From Paenalicyclobacillus ferrooxydans (GTDB lineage: Bacteria; Bacillota; Bacilli; Alicyclobacillales; Alicyclobacillaceae): 64,000 nucleotides of DNA. The DNA lies in assembly GCF_001399675.1 (NCBI RefSeq), contig NZ_LJCO01000085.1, forward strand, positions 46,691-110,690. Direction: 5' to 3'. The notes below the pieces were generated by a model. The model saw nothing but the letters and a program-made list of their open reading frames with translations, did not search any database and was not told the origin of the DNA. Of this stretch, positions 40,420 to 50,332 are shown one piece after another. The number at the start of each line of letters is the position of its first letter. Position 1 is the first letter of the stretch. The translations under genes and the position numbers were made by a program.

Positions 40420-41196
40420 ATGTACATCGAGTCGCAAAAAAATTCAAAGGTTCAATTGTGGGCAGGGCTCAAGACGAAGAAGGGTCGTTCTTCCCATGGG
40501 TCATACCTCGCCGAAGGTGCACGGCTTGCTGAAGAGGCACTTCAATCTTCGAGGGTTGTCGAGAGTGTGCTGGTTGATGTGGCGGCACGTGACGATTATC
40601 AATCACTGCGAAGTTTGGCTGTTGCCAAAGGGGCTGAAGTTTACGAATTATCCCCGCAGGCATTTCTCAGCGTATCAGATACCGTGACTTCTCAGGGCAT
40701 CATTGCGGTTGTGCGCCAATCGGACCTTTCACCGGCATTTCCAGCATATACGCTTGTTCTTGATGGGGTTCAAGACCCGGGAAACGTAGGCACCCTCCTC
40801 AGAACGTCTGACGCGTTCGCGGTTTCAGAGGTGTGCTGCTCTGAAGAAACGGCCGATCCGTTTTCTCCGAAGGTTGTCCGTGCTTCCATGGGGGGGACTT
40901 TCCGTCTATCGATTCATCGCATGAACGCCGCATCCTACATCCGAACTTGGACGGAGGCCCACCCAGATGGCGACATCATCATTACGGAGGCGGATGGCGA
41001 AATTGCTTGTCACGAAGTGGATTTTTCGAAACCGGCGCTCATTGTCATTGGCAGTGAGGCTGCCGGTGTGTCTGCCGCTGTTCGCACCCTTGCTTCAAAA
41101 CGGGTATTCATCCCGATGACAGCAAGTGCTGAGAGTTTAAATGCTGCAGTTGCAGGCAGCATTGTATTATACGAATCGTATCGACAGCGACATTAG
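40420..41196 (+). CDS. TrmH/SpoU-family RNA 2'-O-methyltransferase
   Basis: 258 aa from ATG 40420 (AGGTG at spacing 6), giving the usual start YIESQKNSKVQLWAGLKTKK. N-terminal RNA-binding domain to about residue 95; SPOUT domain with motif 1 VLDGVQDPGNVGTLLRTSDA, motif 2 IVIGSEAAGV, motif 3 VFIPMTASAESLNAAVAGSI. It methylates a ribose in rRNA or tRNA. An upstream in-frame extension through rplT is an artefact. Confidence 0.9.
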   Translation: MYIESQKNSKVQLWAGLKTKKGRSSHGSYLAEGARLAEEALQSSRVVESVLVDVAARDDYQSLRSLAVAKGAEVYELSPQAFLSVSDTVTSQGIIAVVRQSDLSPAFPAYTLVLDGVQDPGNVGTLLRTSDAFAVSEVCCSEETADPFSPKVVRASMGGTFRLSIHRMNAASYIRTWTEAHPDGDIIITEADGEIACHEVDFSKPALIVIGSEAAGVSAAVRTLASKRVFIPMTASAESLNAAVAGSIVLYESYRQRH

Positions 41197-41251
41197 GGCG
41201 GTAGTAGACCTGGTGTCTGCAATCGCTGCGAGACCTTCGAGGAGGGGCTGT

Positions 41252-42472
41252 GTGAGCCAACAAACTGAAATGCGGGAAATATTTACGAAACCGAAGTTGG
41301 CTGCACTGCTTACCTTAGGATTGGCCGAGTTTGTTCGCGGCTCACTGTTGTTTTTTATCCTGCCGATTTACATTCGGGGTGTGCTTCAATTTTCGGCGAG
41401 TGTGGTAGGGTACGCCATGGCAGCCCACTACACACTCGATACAAGCATGCGCGGACCGTCCGGATGGTTAACGGATCGGTTTGGTCAGCGAAAAGTTGCG
41501 GTGACGGCATTGTCGGTGGGATTTATCGGACTGCTGCTGATTGCTCGATTCCGATTTGATTGGTCCATTATCCTTGGGAGTGCACTGCTTGGATTGGGTA
41601 TGGCGGCCATTTGGCCTGCCGTGGTATCCAGAATCACAGGCGGACTGCCTGCTTCCGCCAACGCAACCGCCATGAGCGGAGTGATGATGGCATGGTTGCT
41701 TGGTGTCGGGAGTGGAACAGTCACCATGAGTTTCACGCTCGGACGACATGTGCAAAGTGGTTTTGCAACACTGTTGCTGATCTGGCTGGTTGGCATTGGA
41801 TTGGCAGCCTTGTCGCTTCAACGCTATCGACCAGAAGACCATCATCGCAAGCGACTCGGTTTCCGTAATATCGTCTCGCAGGTCTATTCTGTTCGCCTGC
41901 TCCTGCCGGGGATTTTTGTGCAAACCTTTATCATGGGCATCTTGATGCCAGTTTTTGTGCTCTACACGCAATATGACCTGGGACTGAGCGGCAAACTGTA
42001 CAGTGCACTTCTTGTCAGTGCCGGCGCAGCCACGGTGTTATTCCAGTTGCCTGTAGGGCGCCTGGTCGACCGATTCGGGTATAAACTGTTTCTGATGGTC
42101 GGCTTTGGAGCGTGTGCAGTGTTACTGACTTTTGTCGCACACGTACATGTCCTATGGATGTTATTTGTTGGTATGATTGGCGTAGGCGCCAGTTACTCTT
42201 TCATACTCCCGTCATGGAATTCCGTTTTAGCGAAGAGTATCAGTGCAAAACGCAGGGCAGTCATGTGGGGTGTATTCATGACGATTGAAGGCCTTGGGAT
42301 GGCCACGGGTCCATTGGTCGGCTCCTGGTTGTGGGATAGATTTCTGCCAAGTACGCCATTTTTCTTCGCAGGTGTTGTATTGCTTGTCATGATGACATTT
42401 TACGGATTAGCCCCGATTGAACGTGGATTTGATACGGCCAATGAACAGCAGAGTGCAGGTGGACAAGGGTAA
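41252..42472 (+). CDS. Major facilitator superfamily transporter
   Basis: 406 aa from GTG 41252, after GGAGGGG. Twelve hydrophobic segments; the loop between helices 2 and 3 carries the MFS motif GWLTDRFGQRKVAVTAL, repeated in the second half as GRLVDRFGYKLFLMVG. Substrate unknown; it could be a drug or metabolite exporter. It precedes the DUF212 gene by 15 bases. Confidence 0.85.
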   Translation: MSQQTEMREIFTKPKLAALLTLGLAEFVRGSLLFFILPIYIRGVLQFSASVVGYAMAAHYTLDTSMRGPSGWLTDRFGQRKVAVTALSVGFIGLLLIARFRFDWSIILGSALLGLGMAAIWPAVVSRITGGLPASANATAMSGVMMAWLLGVGSGTVTMSFTLGRHVQSGFATLLLIWLVGIGLAALSLQRYRPEDHHRKRLGFRNIVSQVYSVRLLLPGIFVQTFIMGILMPVFVLYTQYDLGLSGKLYSALLVSAGAATVLFQLPVGRLVDRFGYKLFLMVGFGACAVLLTFVAHVHVLWMLFVGMIGVGASYSFILPSWNSVLAKSISAKRRAVMWGVFMTIEGLGMATGPLVGSWLWDRFLPSTPFFFAGVVLLVMMTFYGLAPIERGFDTANEQQSAGGQG

Positions 42473-42487
42473 GCGGGGTGGAGTTCT

Positions 42488-43009
42488 GTGTGGATGAAGT
42501 TTGACCCAGATGAGTACATCTGGATAAGCCCACTAGTAGCTATGGTGGTTGCTCAGGTGTTAAAGCCGATTCTCGTTATGATTCAGCTTCGACGGATAGA
42601 TTGGCAACGTATGCGCCAGTCGGGTGGTATGCCTAGTTCGCATACTGCGCTTGTGATGGCGCTCGTGTTTGAACTCGCGCTTCGGTACGGCGGGTCGGAT
42701 CCGCGCTTGGCTGTGGCCATATTCGTCGCTATCATCGTCATGTACGACGCTGCGGGAGTGCGCTGGCAAACAGGACGCCAAGCAGCCGTTTTAAACCGTC
42801 TCCTGCACGACTTGCAGGCCAGGGAGCAAACCGAGCCAGTGATTCAGATGCAGCAAAAGATTGTCGAAGGTATGAAGCCATTGTCTGTCGTGAAAGCACC
42901 GTGGTGGTTAGTGGATTGGCCGGTTCTTAACGAACAATTGGGGCATAAACCGACTGAAGTCTTGGGTGGTGTCGTCGTCGGAGCTGCAGTCGCGTTGTTG
43001 CTGCATTGA
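42488..43009 (+). CDS. DUF212 / divergent PAP2 family membrane protein (YuiD-like)
   Basis: 173 aa from GTG 42488. Family features: YIWISPLVAMVVAQVLKPIL near the start, SGGMPSSHTALVMALVFELA (PAP2-like SSH motif), VAIFVAIIVMYDAAGVRWQT, GRQAAVLNRLL, and GHKPTEVLGGVVVGAAVALL at the end. Membrane protein of unknown function related to phosphatases. Followed by a perfect terminator. Confidence 0.9.
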   Translation: MWMKFDPDEYIWISPLVAMVVAQVLKPILVMIQLRRIDWQRMRQSGGMPSSHTALVMALVFELALRYGGSDPRLAVAIFVAIIVMYDAAGVRWQTGRQAAVLNRLLHDLQAREQTEPVIQMQQKIVEGMKPLSVVKAPWWLVDWPVLNEQLGHKPTEVLGGVVVGAAVALLLH

Positions 43010-43150
43010 AGCAGCCTGCACACAACAGCATGTGCTGGCGACAGTGCTGAATGGAAGACGGTGCTCAACGAAGGCGGTGCTCAAGGAAGACGGTTGCTGT
43101 TCACGAGTCACGAATCCGTAATGGATTAGAATTCCAGAAAAGTAGTGAAA

Positions 43151-43190
43151 CAGCGTGCCAAATCAAAGCTGATTTGGCACGCTGTTTTTA
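43151..43190 (+). terminator. Terminator after DUF212 gene
   Basis: Perfect 15-bp stem CAGCGTGCCAAATCA (43151-43165) with TGATTTGGCACGCTG (43170-43184), 4-base loop, then TTTTT. Confidence 0.9.
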
Positions 43191-43305
43191 TTGCACCCAA
43201 GACTCTCAGCCGGCCCTTCAGGTTATGACCCAAGTATCCCCCGCATATTATTCACTCGATGAGGGATTTTCTCGGACTCCGGAACCAGACTGGAGGAGAT
43301 GAAAG

Positions 43306-43524
43306 ATGGATTCACAATGGCGCCCCTTTGACACCTACCACAGTCCGTTTGACCCTTGCCCGCCAAAGCCCAAGTCCTACATTGTGCCGCCGAATCAATT
43401 CATTGTATTTCAGGCAAAGGGCATGAAGCAGTTTGCCCCCCAGGAAGCACTCAAGCGAGGTACGCTCTGGCCAGATTTATACAGTCCCTACGAGGCAATG
43501 CCACAGGGAGGGGCGAGGTCATGA
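43306..43524 (+). CDS. cotJA: Spore coat protein CotJA
   Basis: 72 aa, ATG 43306 after GGAGGAG. Pro-rich start (PFDTYHSPFDPCPPKPKSYI) then VPPNQFIVFQAKGMKQFAPQ and EALKRGTLWPDLYSPY, the CotJA signature. Part of the cotJABC operon made in the mother cell. It overlaps cotJB by 4 bases. Confidence 0.92.
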   Translation: MDSQWRPFDTYHSPFDPCPPKPKSYIVPPNQFIVFQAKGMKQFAPQEALKRGTLWPDLYSPYEAMPQGGARS

Positions 43525-43787
43525 CGACACCACAGGTACCAAAAGAATACTATCGTTACCTCCATGAACTGCAAGCGATGGACTTCGTCTGCCTAGAGCT
43601 GTCACTTTACTTAGACACACACCCGGACGACCAACAAGCGATTGCGCAATTCAACCAGTTTCAGCGTCGTAAGCAGGTGCTGTCACAACAGTTTGAAGCC
43701 AACTTCGGTCCGTTGAAAGAATACGGGAACAGTCCGATTGGGCATCGTTGGACATGGTCAGTCGGACCGTGGCCATGGCAAGTGTAA
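43521..43787 (+). CDS. cotJB: Spore coat protein CotJB
   Basis: 88 aa, ATG 43521 overlapping the end of cotJA, behind GGGAGGGGCGAGG. Reads YYRYLHELQAMDFVCLELSL, YLDTHPDDQQAIAQFNQFQ, ending GHRWTWSVGPWPWQV: the complete CotJB family pattern. An upstream in-frame extension across cotJA is not the true start. Confidence 0.92.
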   Translation: MTTPQVPKEYYRYLHELQAMDFVCLELSLYLDTHPDDQQAIAQFNQFQRRKQVLSQQFEANFGPLKEYGNSPIGHRWTWSVGPWPWQV

Positions 43788-43888
43788 GGTACCAACTTAC
43801 GAATACGCTTGGGATAGCTGTGACTTTGAACAGTGCGCGTTCATGGTTTCGATTTCCTAGCGGGTGAGGATGATGGGGGGGTTGTTTG

Positions 43889-44458
43889 GTGTGGATCTAT
43901 GAGAAAAAGCTCCAGTATCCTGTTCGAGTGAGTAAGTGTGACCCGAGGCTGGCGAAGTTCCTCATTGAGCAATACGGTGGGGCAGACGGTGAACTTGCTG
44001 CAGCCCTGCGATATTTGAATCAGCGTTACACCATACCGGACAAAGTCATTGGACTCTTGACCGACATTGGCACAGAGGAGTTTGCACATCTTGAAATGAT
44101 TGCAACGATGGTTTACAAGCTTACAAAGGATGCGACGCCAGAGCAGTTGAAACAGGCCGGACTTGCGGAGCATTACGTCGACCACGGGTCTGCTCTGTTT
44201 TACCATAACGCGGCGGGTAATCCCTGGACAGCAACCTACATTCAAGCAAAGGGCGATCCGATTGCAGACCTTTACGAGGACATCGCTGCAGAGGAGAAGG
44301 CAAGGGCGACTTACGAGCATATCATTAACCTGACCGATGATGTAGACATTCAGGACAGTCTAAAATTCCTTCGTGAGCGTGAAATTGTCCATGCACTGCG
44401 TTTCCGAGAAGCTGTGGAAATGCTCAAAGAGTATCAAACGGAGAAAAAGGCATTTTAA
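43889..44458 (+). CDS. cotJC: Spore coat protein CotJC (manganese catalase-like)
   Basis: 189 aa from GTG 43889 (MWIYEKKLQYPVRVSKCDPR). Four-helix manganese catalase fold: E in EQYGGADGELAAALRYLNQR, TDIGTEEFAHLEMIATMVYK (metal ligands Glu and His), LYEDIAAEEKARATYEHIIN (E ligand), REREIVHALRFREAVE. May remove peroxide in or near the spore coat. Last gene of the operon; a terminator follows. Confidence 0.94.
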   Translation: MWIYEKKLQYPVRVSKCDPRLAKFLIEQYGGADGELAAALRYLNQRYTIPDKVIGLLTDIGTEEFAHLEMIATMVYKLTKDATPEQLKQAGLAEHYVDHGSALFYHNAAGNPWTATYIQAKGDPIADLYEDIAAEEKARATYEHIINLTDDVDIQDSLKFLREREIVHALRFREAVEMLKEYQTEKKAF

Positions 44459-44467
44459 TCAGGGAGC

Positions 44468-44497
44468 AAAAACCCACGACTATTTGCCGTGGGTTTT
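44468..44497. terminator. Terminator after cotJC
   Basis: AAAACCCACG (44469-44478) pairs with CGTGGGTTTT (44488-44497), 9-base loop; A-run and T-run on both sides make it bidirectional. Confidence 0.8.
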
Positions 44498-44804
44498 ACG
44501 TACGTCAAACACACGCCACATCTTTTGGCCGTCAACCACTCAGTACATCACTGAGTGGGATGTCGTCTTGGGATAGCGACTAGTAAGGAATCACCTAACA
44601 TCTAGGAGACATCATCACGTAAATCTATGCAAACACAGGTAAGAGGGCCGCTGTTCTAGAAGCTGGGTAGCGGCCCTTGTGGTCTGTTGTATGTTGCCTG
44701 GGTGACTCACCCCAACGCAAGTTCGACTGTGTTTAGACCCTTTGTTGCCTGGTCCTTTTTCCCGTTTGTTCGAACATTGCTTAGGAATTACTGAAGCTTA
44801 GTAA
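44498..44804. other. Intergenic region between cotJC and citrate synthase (convergent)
   Basis: No gene supported. It contains a second hairpin, AGGGCCGCT (44644-44652) with AGCGGCCCT (44669-44677), then TTGT, in a region where the two flanking operons converge. It could end the citrate synthase transcript. Confidence 0.5.
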
Positions 44805-46139
44805 TTACCGAACCAACTCAGCATGATTCGGCTTTGGGATTCCAGCCCATTCTTCAAGCATATCTGTCGTAACAGATTTAGGCCGTTCAATCGAGTAGCC
44901 AAGTGCCCGATCCCACACAAGGTTTGCCAGTACCCCAAGTGATCTTCCAATGCCAAACAGCACCGTATAAAAATCATATTCCACGACGCCATAATGCCAC
45001 TGTATGACGCCAGACTGTGCATCGACGTTTGGCCACGGATTTTTGACTTTGCCGAGAGAGGACAGAATCGGCGGCACCACTTCAAACAGCATGGAGACAA
45101 CCTTGAAGATTGGATCGTCTTTGAGATGCGCTAAAGCAAATTCTCGTTGTGCCATGTAGCGTGGATCCGTTTTTCTCAAGACGGCGTGTCCGTAGCCAGG
45201 AACGACTTGGCCGCTTGACAGTGTAGCCTCAACGAATTTCTTCAACTCGTCTTGAGTTGGCACTTGGCCGCCGCTTTGAGTCTTCATGAGTTCTTGAATC
45301 CACTTCAGTACCTCTTGATTAGCCAGACCGTGCAGCGGGCCAGCCAGACCAGCCATCGCGGCAGAGTATGCGTAGTACACATCCGACAGAGCCGAACCGA
45401 CGAGGTGTGCAGTATGAGCCGAGACGTTACCACTTTCGTGGTCGGCGTGAAGGATGAAGTACATCCTTGCCACATCGTCATACGGTTTTGCAATGCCCAT
45501 CATGTTGGCAAAGTCGCCGCCGAGGTCGAGGTCCGGGGTTGACGGGATAAATGTGTCACCACGGTATTTCATTCGATAAATGTATGCCCCGAGCACAGGC
45601 AGTTTTGCAATTAAATCGAGGGCATCTTCAAGCATAGGCTCCCATGCGGTGTTTTTATTGAAATGACCTTCATTGTAATACTTGGCGAATTTTGATTCTC
45701 TCTGCATTGCAACAATGCCTGCTGTAAACATGGTCATGGGATGTGCATCTCTTGGCATTGCTCTAAGGATGTCTTTTACATATTCAGGGAGTGCCCTTCT
45801 CGATTTCAGTTCTTCAGCTAATTCTTGTACTTCCTCGAGAGTCGGAATTTCACCTGTGAGTAGTAGATAAAACTGACCTTCTACATAGGGCATTTCTCCG
45901 CCGGGCACCTTCGGCAATTTCTCCATGACCTCGGGGATGGTATACCCACGGAACCGGATTCCTTCCTCTGGGTCAAGGTACGAAATGTCGGTTACCATCG
46001 ACTTAATGCCCCGCATGCCGCCGACGACCTGAGAGATAGTTACTTCATCAATCTTGACATCTCCAAACTCCTTGAGAAGCTTGGTCGTGCGAGTCCTCTG
46101 CTGTGAAATTTTTTCAGCTAGCTGATCTTTTAATAACAT
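44805..46139 (-). CDS. Citrate synthase, mitochondrial/eukaryotic subfamily
   Basis: 444 aa from ATG at 46139 after GAGCGAGGAC (an in-frame extension to 46214 is not needed). Joins acetyl-CoA and oxaloacetate in the TCA cycle. It is much longer than the usual Bacillus enzyme (about 370) and follows the mitochondrial form closely: MLLKDQLAEKISQQ, GGMRGIKSMVTDISYLDPEE, GIRFRGYTIPE, HADHESGNVSAHTAHLVGSA, AGLAGPLHGLANQEVL, GQVVPGYGHAVLRKTDPRYM, KNPWPNVDAQSGV. Catalytic His in HADHE and GYGHAV and the late Asp (PNVDAQSG) are present. Convergent with cotJ, divergent from the Rieske gene. Confidence 0.93.
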   Translation of the reverse strand: MLLKDQLAEKISQQRTRTTKLLKEFGDVKIDEVTISQVVGGMRGIKSMVTDISYLDPEEGIRFRGYTIPEVMEKLPKVPGGEMPYVEGQFYLLLTGEIPTLEEVQELAEELKSRRALPEYVKDILRAMPRDAHPMTMFTAGIVAMQRESKFAKYYNEGHFNKNTAWEPMLEDALDLIAKLPVLGAYIYRMKYRGDTFIPSTPDLDLGGDFANMMGIAKPYDDVARMYFILHADHESGNVSAHTAHLVGSALSDVYYAYSAAMAGLAGPLHGLANQEVLKWIQELMKTQSGGQVPTQDELKKFVEATLSSGQVVPGYGHAVLRKTDPRYMAQREFALAHLKDDPIFKVVSMLFEVVPPILSSLGKVKNPWPNVDAQSGVIQWHYGVVEYDFYTVLFGIGRSLGVLANLVWDRALGYSIERPKSVTTDMLEEWAGIPKPNHAELVR

Positions 46140-46540
46140 ATGAAGTCCTCGCTCTCTATAATATTTATGTCTCTCTCGATTGTAGGGTGTACGCCTGCAG
46201 CAGTGCAAGAACAAACTGCTTGCAAATCCTACCGGACCCGCGTGTTCCCTCTTATCCTCCCTTCCTCCCTTCCTACAAATTCACATTGCACCAGTAACTA
46301 TTTTATGCCAAATCAAGCGAGCTGGAAGCGGATACAACTGTGTCTATGTGAATATTTCCGGAAACTTGACCGAAGAAGGGCATGGCGAGTGTGTAGGTGT
46401 GTTGAGACTTTACCTTCGACGGTTGTCTGCGCATTCGCATCAGCGGGTGCAAAACGTCCAACGCTTCCGGTATGATAATTGTGACAGAACGTTTGGCGTA
46501 TTTTCAAAAGTTGGGGGTTGAGCAAGGAGGGGAGATCGAC
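46140..46540. other. Divergent promoter region, citrate synthase / Rieske gene
   Basis: No gene supported. AT-rich TATAATATT near 46157 could serve the leftward gene, and TATGATAAT at about 46470 could be the -10 of the rightward gene. No clear -35 pairs were found. Confidence 0.35.
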
Positions 46541-48286
46541 ATGGCAAACTGGATTTTGGCCGGAACAGCATCGGAGTTGGAACAATCGGGAGCAAAAGTG
46601 ATAACGGGCGCTATCGTCGTATTTGCACATGAGGGACAGTTTTATGCTGTAGAAAATCGTTGCCCACACATGGGCTTTCCACTTCACATGGGTTCTGTCT
46701 GTGACGGCATCTTAACATGCCATTGGCATCATGCGCGTTTTGACGTTTGCAGTGGCGGAACGCTCGATCCGTGGGCGGATGACGTACCGGCTCACGATGT
46801 CAAGGTCGAGGATGGACAGGTCTACGTTTTCGACGAGCCGAAGGTGAGAAAAGGTATCGAGCGGCACAAGCATCGCCTGAGAGAAGGATTGCAGCAGAAC
46901 CTGTCTCTCATCATTGCCAAGTCAGTGGTTGCACTGATGGAGGCGAAAGTACCACCGACGGAAATTGCTGCTGTTGGAATTGACTTTGGAACAAGGCAAC
47001 GGTCAGCCGGATGGGGGTCAGGACTCACAATCCTCAGTGCCATGGTGAATGTGTTACCGAAGCTTGATACGTACGGGCAAATCTTGGCGTTAGTCCATGG
47101 ACTGACGCATGTTGCTAGGGATTGTGCAGGGCGTGCCCCCAAGTATGCGCTCGACCCTCTGCCACCATCGGAGTTTTCCACCAAACGGCTGGCTGCGTGG
47201 TATCGGGAGTGCATTGAAGTGCGCGATACAGACGGAGCTGAGCGTGTGTTGCTCGCCGCTTGTGAACGAGGGGCTGATTCTCGGACCCTCGCGGACATGA
47301 TGCTTTTGGCAGCTACCGATCATGTTTACTTGGATGGTGGGCACACATTTGATTTTCATAACAAGGCTTTTGAGATGACAGATGCTATGAAGGGTGAGAT
47401 ATCCGCACAAATTCTCACCTCCCTTGTCCCGCTTCTAGGGAACCCGACGCGAAGTGAAGAGTTACAAAATTGGCGTGCTCCAATCGACTTAATCGAGCCC
47501 ATGCAACGAGCTTTCTCGGTTCTTGACAGCCATCCATTGGCAACGGACGGTTCACTGCCAGACGGTTTCGATGAAGCAGAATTTGTGGAGCTGTTACTGT
47601 CCGACAACCCAAATCTGAGTGTCGAGCAGTTGACCAGTGCACTGCTCGATGGTGCCGATCCCGTACGGCTTGCCCAGTTGGTTGTACTCGCGGCAGCGGA
47701 GCGAATTGTACGGTTCCATACACAAAATGATTTTGGCGATTGGATTGCTGTGTTGCATACCTTCACGCATGCCCACGCAGTGCAGGTACGTTTACAAAAA
47801 AGAGCACATCCGTTGGTGATTCGTGCACTGTATCATACCGTAACCCGGATTTACCTCGACAGGTTTCTCAATGTGCCAGCGGCTAAGCGTCCGAACGCGA
47901 AGAGTGTCAGGGATGCTGGCACCCGCCAAACTGCTGAGTTCCTGACTCTTTTGGACCAACGGCAACAGGTTAACGAGGCCGCCGCGTGGGTATCAGAATA
48001 CCTAGAGACGGGCGGAGATCGGAGAGAACTATTGAATACGCTCGGACACGCACTGTTGCGTGAGGATGCGGAATTCCATTCGTTCCAGATGTACGAGGCC
48101 GCAGTCCAGGAGTTCGATGCGTGGGATGCTTCGGCAAGTTCGGTTGCATCGTACGCGAAAGAGACATTGCTCATCGCTTTGGCGCGTTACTTGGCTGCTC
48201 ATGCCCCGACAGCACGAGAACTGCCGCAGATTGTTCGGATTGCCTGGCGCCTTTCACGCAACGAGAAGCTGTATGAGGCCGATTGA
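46541..48286 (+). CDS. Rieske [2Fe-2S] protein with large unknown C-terminal region
   Basis: 581 aa from ATG 46541 after AAGGAGGGGAG. Residues 1-100 are a ferredoxin-type Rieske domain with both cluster motifs intact: CPHMGFPLH and CHWHHARFD. The remaining about 480 residues are helical and His-rich, with HGLTHVARDCAGRAP, DHVYLDGGHTFDFHNKAFEM and, further on, HTFTHAHAVQVRLQKRAHPL. No catalytic domain of known Rieske oxygenases is recognised. It could be a redox enzyme with a novel metal-binding module. It stands alone between citrate synthase and mqo. Confidence 0.8.
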   Translation: MANWILAGTASELEQSGAKVITGAIVVFAHEGQFYAVENRCPHMGFPLHMGSVCDGILTCHWHHARFDVCSGGTLDPWADDVPAHDVKVEDGQVYVFDEPKVRKGIERHKHRLREGLQQNLSLIIAKSVVALMEAKVPPTEIAAVGIDFGTRQRSAGWGSGLTILSAMVNVLPKLDTYGQILALVHGLTHVARDCAGRAPKYALDPLPPSEFSTKRLAAWYRECIEVRDTDGAERVLLAACERGADSRTLADMMLLAATDHVYLDGGHTFDFHNKAFEMTDAMKGEISAQILTSLVPLLGNPTRSEELQNWRAPIDLIEPMQRAFSVLDSHPLATDGSLPDGFDEAEFVELLLSDNPNLSVEQLTSALLDGADPVRLAQLVVLAAAERIVRFHTQNDFGDWIAVLHTFTHAHAVQVRLQKRAHPLVIRALYHTVTRIYLDRFLNVPAAKRPNAKSVRDAGTRQTAEFLTLLDQRQQVNEAAAWVSEYLETGGDRRELLNTLGHALLREDAEFHSFQMYEAAVQEFDAWDASASSVASYAKETLLIALARYLAAHAPTARELPQIVRIAWRLSRNEKLYEAD

Positions 48287-48776
48287 GGTTCGAAGAATCC
48301 TGCGTTTGGCCTTTGGACATAAAGATGAATAGCCCAATCGTCATGAAGTAATGCTATCCACAAATGCCAGCCGTTAGGAACGCTGAAACAGACGGAATCG
48401 TTGTGGAATACCATTGAACCGAGGCACAAATGTGTGAAATCCTAAGGATGCTTGCACGACCTGCATTCCAGTGTGATAAACTGACAGAGAGTCATTTATT
48501 CAGGAACGCTGCGCAGTGAGTAGATGCTGTGTCTGTCGGTGGTGTGGAATTCCGTCGGGGGATTACGGTACACAAAAAGTTGAGCCATGGACTTGTTTTT
48601 TGTTAGGTGTTACAGGAACGTCATATTTTGCACTTTTTTTTACCAGCTTTAATAGGCGCATTGTACGGTTATAATGAAGACAGACAAAAATGTGTTCCTC
48701 GGTGGCGCCTTGCTTTAGCAGCATCTAAGCGGGAGCGCCTGCTCTGTTTTGCCAAATAACGGGAATAAGGACGGTT
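48287..48776 (+). promoter_or_regulatory. Intergenic leader and promoter of mqo
   Basis: 490 bases without a supported gene. A TATAAT box is at 48670-48675 with a weak -35. The following mRNA leader holds a nested hairpin: GGCGC (about 48703) with GCGCC (about 48739), enclosing GCTTTAG and CTAAGC. This may affect translation of mqo. Confidence 0.4.
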
Positions 48777-50297
48777 ATGATGAGTAACACACAGAGAAGA
48801 ACAGACGTTATCTTAATTGGTGCGGGCGTTATGAGTGCGACACTGGGAGTATTTCTGCAGGAGTTAGCACCCGAGTTGAGAATCCGAGTCTTTGAGAAAT
48901 TAGCCAATGCAGGGGAAGAAAGTTCGAACGAGTGGAATAATGCGGGTACGGGTCATTCGGCGCTCTGTGAGTTGAACTATACCCCGGAAAAACCCGACGG
49001 AACCATAGATATCGATAAAGCCATAAAAATTAATGAACAGTTTCAGCTCTCGAGACAGTTCTGGTCGTTCCTAGTGAGCCGTGACCTGATTCAGAATCCA
49101 CAAAATTTTATTCGAACCATCCCACATATGAGTCTGGTTCAAGGAGAAGACAACGTAGAATTTTTGAAAAAGCGTTTTAACACGTTGTCAAACCATCCCA
49201 TGTTTCGCGGGATGGAGTTTTCGGACGATCCTGAAAAACTAACGGAATGGCTGCCCCTTGTGATGGAAGGTCGAACATTTGACGAACCCATCGCAGCGAC
49301 CAAGATCGATTCAGGTACAGATGTTAATTTCGGAGCTTTAACACGCATGTTGTTTGATTACCTCAAGAGCCGCGGGGTGGAGATAAACTATAGGCATAGC
49401 GTGGAAGACATTCTGCGTACAAGCGACGGTTTATGGGAAGTCAGAGTACGTGATCTTCACACCGGCCAAGTTCAGTCCCATACGGCACCTTTCGTCTTTA
49501 TCGGGGGCGGAGGGGGCAGTTTGCCTTTGTTACAAAAAACGGGTATTCCCGAGTCTAAGCACATCGGGGGCTTCCCAGTCAGTGGACTATTCATGGTCTG
49601 TAACAATTCGGAGGTCGTTGCCAAGCACCATGCGAAGGTATACGGAAAGGCAAAAGTTGGCGCCCCCCCGATGTCGGTTCCACACCTTGATACGCGATAT
49701 ATTAATAACGAAAAAACTTTGTTATTTGGTCCATTCGCCGGTTTCTCACCGAAATTTTTAAAAACCGGTTCCAATCTGGATTTGATTGCATCTGTAAAGC
49801 CGAACAATCTTTTGACGATGTTGGCAGCAGGTGCGAAAGAAATGTCGCTGACAAAATACCTCATCCAACAACTCGTTTTATCTGACGACGAGCGGCTGGA
49901 CGAATTACGTGAGTTTATTCCAAACGCGAGAAGCGAAGATTGGGATGTCGTGACGGCAGGTCAACGCGTCCAGGTCATCAAAGATACTGAGGATGGCGTT
50001 AAAGGAACATTGCAGTTCGGGACAGAGGTAGTTACCGCTGCCGATGGATCCATCGCTGCGCTGCTCGGGGCTTCGCCAGGTGCGTCAACGGCTGTACACG
50101 TCATGCTCGAGGTATTGGAGCGCTGCTTCCCACAGCGTATGAACGAGTGGGAACCCAAAATCAAAGGGATGATCCCTTCTTATGGAATTTCACTAGTGGA
50201 TAACCCGAAGCTTTACGAAGAAATTCAGGAACAAACCACGGCAACACTTGGTCTTGACCAAGTGGGTGCCGTACCGCTGCCGCTAACGGCGAGATGA
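48777..50297 (+). CDS. mqo: Malate:quinone oxidoreductase
   Basis: 506 aa, ATG 48777 (48780 also possible). FAD-linked membrane-associated enzyme that oxidises malate to oxaloacetate and passes electrons to quinone. N-terminal FAD fold [20 protein letters not shown], then [26 protein letters not shown]-type signature, [20 protein letters not shown], and the C-terminal [20 protein letters not shown]. Length is standard. The oxaloacetate it makes feeds the neighbouring citrate synthase. Followed by a strong terminator. Confidence 0.96.
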   Translation: MMSNTQRRTDVILIGAGVMSATLGVFLQELAPELRIRVFEKLANAGEESSNEWNNAGTGHSALCELNYTPEKPDGTIDIDKAIKINEQFQLSRQFWSFLVSRDLIQNPQNFIRTIPHMSLVQGEDNVEFLKKRFNTLSNHPMFRGMEFSDDPEKLTEWLPLVMEGRTFDEPIAATKIDSGTDVNFGALTRMLFDYLKSRGVEINYRHSVEDILRTSDGLWEVRVRDLHTGQVQSHTAPFVFIGGGGGSLPLLQKTGIPESKHIGGFPVSGLFMVCNNSEVVAKHHAKVYGKAKVGAPPMSVPHLDTRYINNEKTLLFGPFAGFSPKFLKTGSNLDLIASVKPNNLLTMLAAGAKEMSLTKYLIQQLVLSDDERLDELREFIPNARSEDWDVVTAGQRVQVIKDTEDGVKGTLQFGTEVVTAADGSIAALLGASPGASTAVHVMLEVLERCFPQRMNEWEPKIKGMIPSYGISLVDNPKLYEEIQEQTTATLGLDQVGAVPLPLTAR

Positions 50298-50332
50298 CAA
50301 ATTCCAAGATACAAAGACCAGCATACTGACAA

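Noticed and set aside
41141..41251. Upstream extension of the MFS gene into the methyltransferase
   Set aside because: GTG 41252 with GGAGGGG is well placed, and the extension reads the end of another gene.
46140..46214. 25-residue N-terminal extension of citrate synthase
   Set aside because: ATG 46139 has its own ribosome site and gives the conserved family start; the extension is Cys/Arg-rich.
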